Assembly (NCBI RefSeq): GCF_003313465.1
Contig: NZ_KZ845680.1
Span: 1-53,006 of the forward strand
From: Thermoflavimicrobium daqui
Lineage (GTDB): Bacteria > Bacillota > Bacilli > Thermoactinomycetales > Thermoactinomycetaceae
Direction of reading: 5' to 3'
DNA length: 53,006 nt
The notes beneath the pieces were generated by a model. It did not search any database. It was given only the letters and a program-made list of their open reading frames with translations, and had not been told where the DNA came from. Shown here piece after piece: positions 48,728 through 53,006 of this stretch. Positions within the stretch are counted from its first letter, which is position 1; every line of letters starts with the position of its first letter. The translations under genes were made by a program, and so were the position numbers.

Positions 48728-50040
48728 AGTCGAAGGCAATGAAAGGTTGGATTAATTGGTCTGGACTCGTTTCTTGTACACCTAGGCAAATCTATTATCC
48801 AGAATCTGTGGAAGAGGTCAGGCAGCTTGTCAAAAAAGCAAAGCAAGAAAAGAAAACAGTTCGTGTAGTTGGTTCAGGTCATTCTTTTACACCACTTGTT
48901 AAAACAGATCAATGGCTTGTTTCTTTAGATCGATTGCAGGGCGTTAAAGAAATAGACACGACAAAGCAAATTGCGACTATTTGGGCTGGAACCAAACTTT
49001 ATCAATTAGGACAGTGGCTTTCTGAACTAGGATTTGCTCAAGAAAATTTAGGAGATATCAATGCCCAGTCGGTCGCTGGAGCTATCAGTACAGGTACACA
49101 TGGGTCTGGTATGCAGTTTGGTAGTGTATCCACACAATTGAAAGCGCTAACAATAGTGACTGGAAATGGCGATGTTATATCTTGTTCAGATGAAGAAAAT
49201 CCTATGCTATTTAAAGCGGCCCAAGTGTCACTGGGAGCACTTGGTATTATCGTTGAAGTCAAGCTAAAAGTTATCCCTAAATATCGGTTACATTACCGTA
49301 GCTACCGTATGTCACTGGATCAGTGCTTACAGAGGCTAAATACATTTGTTCAGGAAAACCGTCACTTTGAATTTTTTTGGTTCCCGCATACGGATCAGGT
49401 TCAAGTAAAGATCATGAATCAAACGGATCAACCCCCTACCAAAAACAGTATTTGGAACCAAACGAATAAATTAGTGATAGAAAATGGCGCTTTTTGGTGT
49501 TTATCCGAAGCAGTTCGCCTATTTCCCCGTCTGAGTAGATCGGTGAGTCGGATTTCGGCGAAAGCGGTTCCGACTTTTGAAGAGATCAATGAAGGATATC
49601 TTTTATTTGCTACTCCTAGACTGGTTCGTTTTTATGAAATGGAATATAGTATTCAAGCAGAAAAAATGGCTGAAGCGATTAAAGAGATCCAATCTTGTAT
49701 TCAAAAGTTTAACTTTGCCGTTCATTTTCCGATCGAATGTCGTTATGTCAAAGGGGATGACATTTGGCTTAGTTCAGCTTATGGACGTAATTCCGCATAC
49801 ATTGCTATTCATATGTACAAAGGAATGCCTTATCAAGATTATTTTATCCAAGTAGAGGAAATTTTAAAGCGTTTTCAAGGACGACCCCATTGGGGGAAAA
49901 TGCATACGATGAAAGTACGTGAGTTGATAGAATGCTATCCGATGTGGAGTGAATTTTTACGAGTACGTTCAGAACTTGATCCAGACGGAATATTTTTAAA
50001 CACATATCTTCGCCAACTATTTGGTTTAGAAGCTCAATGA
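48715..50040 (+). CDS. FAD-linked oxidase, D-arabinono-1,4-lactone oxidase family
   Basis: 441 residues. FAD-binding PCMH domain with VVGSGHSFTPL and GDINAQSVAGAISTGTHGSG (about 130-150, flavin-contact Gly/His). The C-terminal ALO domain has the HWGK motif in GRPHWGKMHTM near residue 400. Such enzymes oxidise sugar lactones or alditols to H2O2 and product. ATG 48715, with GGAGAGGGGA before it, lies inside the end of the preceding aldolase gene (13-bp overlap), so the two are co-translated. A much longer frame upstream overlaps the aldolase in another phase and is not expected to be used. Confidence 0.85.
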   Translation: MFSMKSKAMKGWINWSGLVSCTPRQIYYPESVEEVRQLVKKAKQEKKTVRVVGSGHSFTPLVKTDQWLVSLDRLQGVKEIDTTKQIATIWAGTKLYQLGQWLSELGFAQENLGDINAQSVAGAISTGTHGSGMQFGSVSTQLKALTIVTGNGDVISCSDEENPMLFKAAQVSLGALGIIVEVKLKVIPKYRLHYRSYRMSLDQCLQRLNTFVQENRHFEFFWFPHTDQVQVKIMNQTDQPPTKNSIWNQTNKLVIENGAFWCLSEAVRLFPRLSRSVSRISAKAVPTFEEINEGYLLFATPRLVRFYEMEYSIQAEKMAEAIKEIQSCIQKFNFAVHFPIECRYVKGDDIWLSSAYGRNSAYIAIHMYKGMPYQDYFIQVEEILKRFQGRPHWGKMHTMKVRELIECYPMWSEFLRVRSELDPDGIFLNTYLRQLFGLEAQ

Positions 50041-50639
50041 AACAGGAGTAAAACGTAAACACATCATGTATTGTATAATTTGATTAAAAATCCAGATCAT
50101 CCCTCGAGGAAGTCGCGAATGGTTTTGGTGTGGGATCGAATTTTGTGCCAAACTTTTAGCGGGAGTGAGTAGGGAAGAGATGAGTCGCTGAAGAATCAAC
50201 AACCTCTCGAACAGTGATTGGTTAATAGATGACTTATAAGTAAAAATATAAATATTATCTGGTAATATATTTACCTTTTAAAAGGCGTTTTTTTGACAAT
50301 GTATAAATACTATGTTTCAATAGTACACAATAACCTAATGTCAATAGGAGGGAGTATTTCCCATATATGCAATTGGAAATGATTGGTTTTCAAGAAAGGC
50401 GAACAAAAATTGAATATTTCATTTAGTATGAATATCGGCTTATAAAGCAACTTCTTATAAGCTTATGTTTAAATAGGGTTTTGCAACTACTCATCATGGA
50501 AGCGATGAGCTTGTATCTTTTGTATTCCTATTGCTACCTCAAAGATACTGTTGTCAAAGACCCCAAGTGGGCCTTAAGTATACGATATACCCAGCTATTT
50601 TCTACGAATTTTTTACTATATTTTATCGGAAAGGAGAAA
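50041..50639. other. Long leader region before the BCCT gene
   Basis: 600 bp without a supported gene. It contains a stretch related to the MITE-like element (50161-50192), a palindrome CCTTTTAAAAGG with T run near 50273-50292 (weak terminator), and a TTGACA at 50293 without a good -10 at the right distance. A 19-codon frame at 50367 after AGGAGGGAG is possible but poorly spaced. Confidence 0.4.
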
Positions 50640-50709
50640 GACAGGAGAAATGGGTCCTCTAAGAATATGGCTACTAAGTAACGCCACTATATCTCGCGAA
50701 TCTCCTGTC
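50640..50709 (+). promoter_or_regulatory. Leader hairpin covering the uORF ribosome site
   Basis: GACAGGAGA (50640-50648) pairs with TCTCCTGTC (50701-50709). A partial inner stem (GAATATGGC/GCCACTATATCT region) adds to it. The 5' arm contains the GGAG of the leader frame and the 3' arm is inside that frame, a layout suited to translation-dependent control. Confidence 0.55.
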
Positions 50710-50724
50710 GCCAAAATTTCATGA
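50650..50724 (+). CDS. 24-residue leader peptide coupled to the BCCT gene
   Basis: ATG 50650 to TGA 50724: MGPLRIWLLSNATISRESPV then AKIS. GGAG lies two to three bases before the start, rather near, with AAAGGAG further up. Its TGA overlaps the transporter's ATG as ATGA. The transporter has no ribosome site of its own, so initiation there should depend on translation of this frame. Confidence 0.5.
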   Translation: MGPLRIWLLSNATISRESPVAKIS

Positions 50725-52244
50725 AAGTATCTCGGTCTGTATTAGGAATTTCAATGGTAATTGCAGTTGTCTTTATTTTATGGGGAATTGTTTTACCAAA
50801 AAATATGTCGTCGATAACAAGTCAAATCCAGCAGTTTATACAGCATAAATTTGGTTGGTTTTATCTGTTGGCAGCTAGTGCTTTTCTGGTCTTTTCTATT
50901 TTTCTTGTCTTTAGCAAGTATGGAAATATACGTTTAGGAAAAGATGATGAAAAACCTGAGTACAGTTTTATTACTTGGTTTGCTATGCTTTTTAGTGCTG
51001 GAATGGGCATTGGTTTGGTATTTTGGGGAGTGGCCGAACCTTTAAGCCATTTTGCAAGTCCACCAGTAGGGGAAGGTGGAACGACAGGGGCTGCTCGCGA
51101 AGCACTTAAAGATACTCTCTTTCATTGGGGATTACATCCTTGGGCAATTTATACTTTAATTGGTTTATCACTAGCCTACTTTAAATTCCGCAAAAATGCT
51201 CCTGGTTTAATTAGTGCCACTTTTTATCCCATCCTTGGCGAGAAAGTAAAAGGTCCAATCGGAAAAACTATTGACATTCTCGCTGTATTTGCCACTTTGT
51301 TTGGGGTAGCTACATCACTTGGTTTTGGTGCAGCTCAAATTTCAGGTGGTCTATCTTCATTGATTCCAAATATACCTAATAATTTTACTACCCAATTGAT
51401 CATTATCGCTATTGTGACCATTTTATTTATTTCTTCCGCTTTGTCTGGGCTTGATAAAGGAATTAAATATTTGAGTAATGGTAATATCGCTCTAGCTGTT
51501 TTACTTATGTTAGTTCTTTTATTTATAGGGCCGACAGAGTTTATTGCCAATTCATTTACAACGATGCTTGGAGATTATATTCAACGTCTACCAGCAATGA
51601 GTTTACAAATGAGTCCATTTACGGAGTCACAACAAGCACAATGGACTCAAGCATGGACGATCTTTTATTGGGCATGGTGGATTTCATGGGCACCATTTGT
51701 AGGAACTTTTATTGCACGTGTATCCCGAGGACGTACAGTTCGTGAGTTTATCTTAGGTGTTCTCTTGGTTCCTACGATATTTAGTGCTATTTGGTTTGCT
51801 ATCATGGGTGGATCAGGTATTTACCAAGAGATTTTTTCTAAAGCTGGAATTGTGAATGTGATTAATAAACAAGGTACAGAGATTGCCTTATTTAAGTTTT
51901 TAGAAGCATTTCCATTGGGATCAATTCTTTCAGTGCTTGCTATTTTATTGATAGCTACATTTTTTATCACCTCTGCTGATTCAGCGACATTTGTTTTAGG
52001 TATGCAAGTGACTCATGGCAGTTTAAACCCCTCTAAAACCATTCGCGTGATTTGGGGATTGATTCTTTCTGTTTCTGCAGCAGTACTACTGGGGACAGGT
52101 GGTTTACAAGGACTACAAACAGCTTCTATTATCTCGGCATTCCCTTTTGCTTTAGTATTAATTCTGATGATGGTTTCACTTGTAAAAGCTTTAAACAAGG
52201 AAAAGATCGTTAAAATTGTATCTAAGCCATCGAGGGCAAACTAA
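50721..52244 (+). CDS. BCCT-family transporter (betaine/choline/carnitine type)
   Basis: 507 residues and 12 predicted membrane helices. Family motifs: FAMLFSAGMGIGLVFWGVAEP (helix 3, the Gly-rich substrate/Na+ segment), HWGLHPWAIYTLIGL, and the Trp-rich core WTIFYWAWWISWAPFVGTFIARVSRGRTVREF (helix 8), which forms the trimethylammonium pocket. It imports glycine betaine or a relative with Na+ for osmotic protection, like OpuD. ATG 50721 is set by the family start (MKVSRSVLGISMV) but lacks a ribosome site; the overlapping leader frame likely supplies ribosomes. A 12-bp terminator follows at 52331-52362. Confidence 0.92.
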   Translation: MKVSRSVLGISMVIAVVFILWGIVLPKNMSSITSQIQQFIQHKFGWFYLLAASAFLVFSIFLVFSKYGNIRLGKDDEKPEYSFITWFAMLFSAGMGIGLVFWGVAEPLSHFASPPVGEGGTTGAAREALKDTLFHWGLHPWAIYTLIGLSLAYFKFRKNAPGLISATFYPILGEKVKGPIGKTIDILAVFATLFGVATSLGFGAAQISGGLSSLIPNIPNNFTTQLIIIAIVTILFISSALSGLDKGIKYLSNGNIALAVLLMLVLLFIGPTEFIANSFTTMLGDYIQRLPAMSLQMSPFTESQQAQWTQAWTIFYWAWWISWAPFVGTFIARVSRGRTVREFILGVLLVPTIFSAIWFAIMGGSGIYQEIFSKAGIVNVINKQGTEIALFKFLEAFPLGSILSVLAILLIATFFITSADSATFVLGMQVTHGSLNPSKTIRVIWGLILSVSAAVLLGTGGLQGLQTASIISAFPFALVLILMMVSLVKALNKEKIVKIVSKPSRAN

Positions 52245-52330
52245 GGAATTGTTTTTAGAATAAAAACCGTTCTGTTGCATAAGCGGAAAGAGAAATCTAT
52301 ATTTGGTCTATAATCATGTGAAGGAAAAAC

Positions 52331-52362
52331 AACAAGCCATCCCCACGACTGGATGGCTTGTT
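52331..52362. terminator. Terminator after the BCCT gene
   Basis: AACAAGCCATCC (52331-52342) with GGATGGCTTGTT (52351-52362), a perfect 12-bp stem between convergent genes. Confidence 0.85.
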
Positions 52363-52378
52363 ATGTTAGGAAGCTATC

Positions 52379-52537
52379 TTACCATTTCTTTGGAGCTTTA
52401 GTAAAAAAGTTAGATAGAGTCACTTTTTTTTCGTTAAATAGTGTTGTGAATGGCTTTTCATTCTCATGATTTTGCCATCCATTTTTAAGGAAACCTTCTC
52501 CCTTTTTTGCAGCAAACCAACCTTCTTGCTTACTCAT
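52379..52537 (-). CDS. 52-residue basic hypothetical protein
   Basis: ATG 52537 with AAAGGATGAG before it. The peptide begins MSKQEGWFAAKKGEGFLKNG and ends SNFFTKAPKKW. It is rich in Lys, Phe and Trp and has no membrane segment or signal. A terminator lies 17 bp beyond its stop. Good ribosome site and codon use support it as real. No family recognised. Confidence 0.6.
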   Translation of the reverse strand: MSKQEGWFAAKKGEGFLKNGWQNHENEKPFTTLFNEKKVTLSNFFTKAPKKW

Positions 52538-52697
52538 CAACTCATCCTTTCAGTAAATTATTTCTCTTTATTCTATTTTTACCATATTATGGATGTTTGA
52601 TCAATTCATCAGAAAAAGGCTAATTCAAGTGGTAAGTCATCTCTGTAAGCCTAGCCTTTAGGTTTAGAGACAGATATAATTTTTCTTGAAAAAAGTA

Positions 52698-52726
52698 TTG
52701 CATTTATAATAGAACCATGCTATATT
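52698..52726 (+). promoter_or_regulatory. Promoter directly before 23S rRNA
   Basis: TTGCAT (52698-52703), 17 bp, TATATT (52721-52726), about 120 bp before the mature 23S end. Downstream is a GTCGC/GCGAC hairpin (52734-52748) and the spacer-like sequence GCACCTTGAAAATTAGATAA (52763-52782), similar to the end of Bacillota 16S-23S spacers. Confidence 0.7.
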
Positions 52727-52848
52727 AATAAACGTCGCCGCGAGCGACATTAACAAAAGAAACGCACCTTGAAAATTAGATAAGGAAATGATAGTCAAGG
52801 GAAAAACATTCACCGAGAGTGAGTACCTTAAAATATTAGGCTTAGGTA

Positions 52849-53006
52849 GGTTAAGCTAGTAAGGGCACACGGAGGATGCCTTGGCGCCAGGAGCCGATGA
52901 AGGACGGGACGAACACCGATATGCTTCGGGGAGCTGTAAGTGAGCTTTGATCCGGAGATTTCCGAATGGGGCAACCCACCAGTCTGAAGGACTGGTACCT
53001 CTACCT
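52849..53006 (+). rRNA. rrl: 23S ribosomal RNA, 5' end (cut by window edge)
   Basis: GGTTAAGCTAGTAAGGGCAC and then GGAGGATGCCTTGG is the standard start of 23S rRNA. The following GAAGGACGGGACGAACACC and GGGGAGCTGTAAGTGAGC fit helices of domain I. The 16S gene is not upstream: a small minus-strand gene and the BCCT gene lie there instead. Confidence 0.97.

Noticed and set aside
50481-50681. 66-codon frame upstream of the BCCT gene
   Set aside because: No ribosome site at its start and no relation to a family; the shorter frame at 50650-50724 fits the transporter start much better.
52268-52290. TGTTGCATAAGCGG sequence resembling the MITE end or an IS6-type end
   Set aside because: Only about ten bases match and no second end or target duplication is visible.

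Overview
The window is 53 kb of an AT-rich Bacillota chromosome. It most likely comes from the Thermoactinomycetaceae. The best single clue is the dehydrogenase at 42265-43401, which from memory reads very much like the phenylalanine dehydrogenase of Thermoactinomyces intermedius. Bce-type ABC modules, bacilliredoxin, an AbrB-type regulator, a cre box and GGAGG-type ribosome binding sites also fit the Bacillales. The genus is inference. No CRISPR array and no tRNA gene was seen.

Left end (1-3.2 kb): worn-out mobile DNA. It holds the start of an IS1182-type transposase cut by the window edge, a relic of an XRE repressor, and a collapsed phage- or plasmid-type replication module (a frameshifted DnaD-like gene joined to the tail of a DnaC-like loader). 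Next come a small lipoprotein and a GPP34 (GOLPH3-like) gene with a MerR regulator. A 7-bp tandem repeat fills the GPP34 leader.

3.2-13.4 kb: a von Willebrand A lipoprotein, an acyl-CoA synthetase plus a decayed second copy of part of its gene, a 1422-residue SF1 helicase fused to a nuclease-like domain (possible phage defence), purU, and a small secreted protein.

13.4-29.4 kb: an RNA-repair pair, hen1-pnkp, overlapping by 20 bp; a rearranged Bce-type peptide sensing and detoxification module (response regulator, two permeases, one ATPase, histidine kinase); an unexplained structured element at 24440-24533; an XRE repressor; a TPR regulator opposite a tiny zinc-ribbon gene; remnants of an IS200/IS605 element and of a metallo-beta-lactamase-fold gene; and rtcB, a second RNA ligase of a different family.

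29.5-39.5 kb: membrane proteins, a large protein with two C-terminal membrane helices divergent from a nucleotidyltransferase-fold gene, a bacilliredoxin, an esterase, an ECF sigma factor with its DUF4179 partner, and an acetyl/acyl-CoA synthetase.

39.8-46.7 kb: a small MITE-like element, an AbrB-type regulator, and a run paaF-like, paaG-like, phenylalanine dehydrogenase, then E1-alpha, E1-beta and E2 of a 2-oxoacid dehydrogenase. Read together this suggests phenylalanine to phenylpyruvate to phenylacetyl-CoA and on to ring degradation, behind a sigma-A promoter with a CcpA cre box.

46.8-53 kb: a truncated ECF sigma gene, a PLP aldolase/FAD oxidase pair, a BCCT transporter that appears translationally coupled to a 24-residue leader peptide, and the 5' end of a 23S rRNA that has its own promoter and no 16S gene in front of it.
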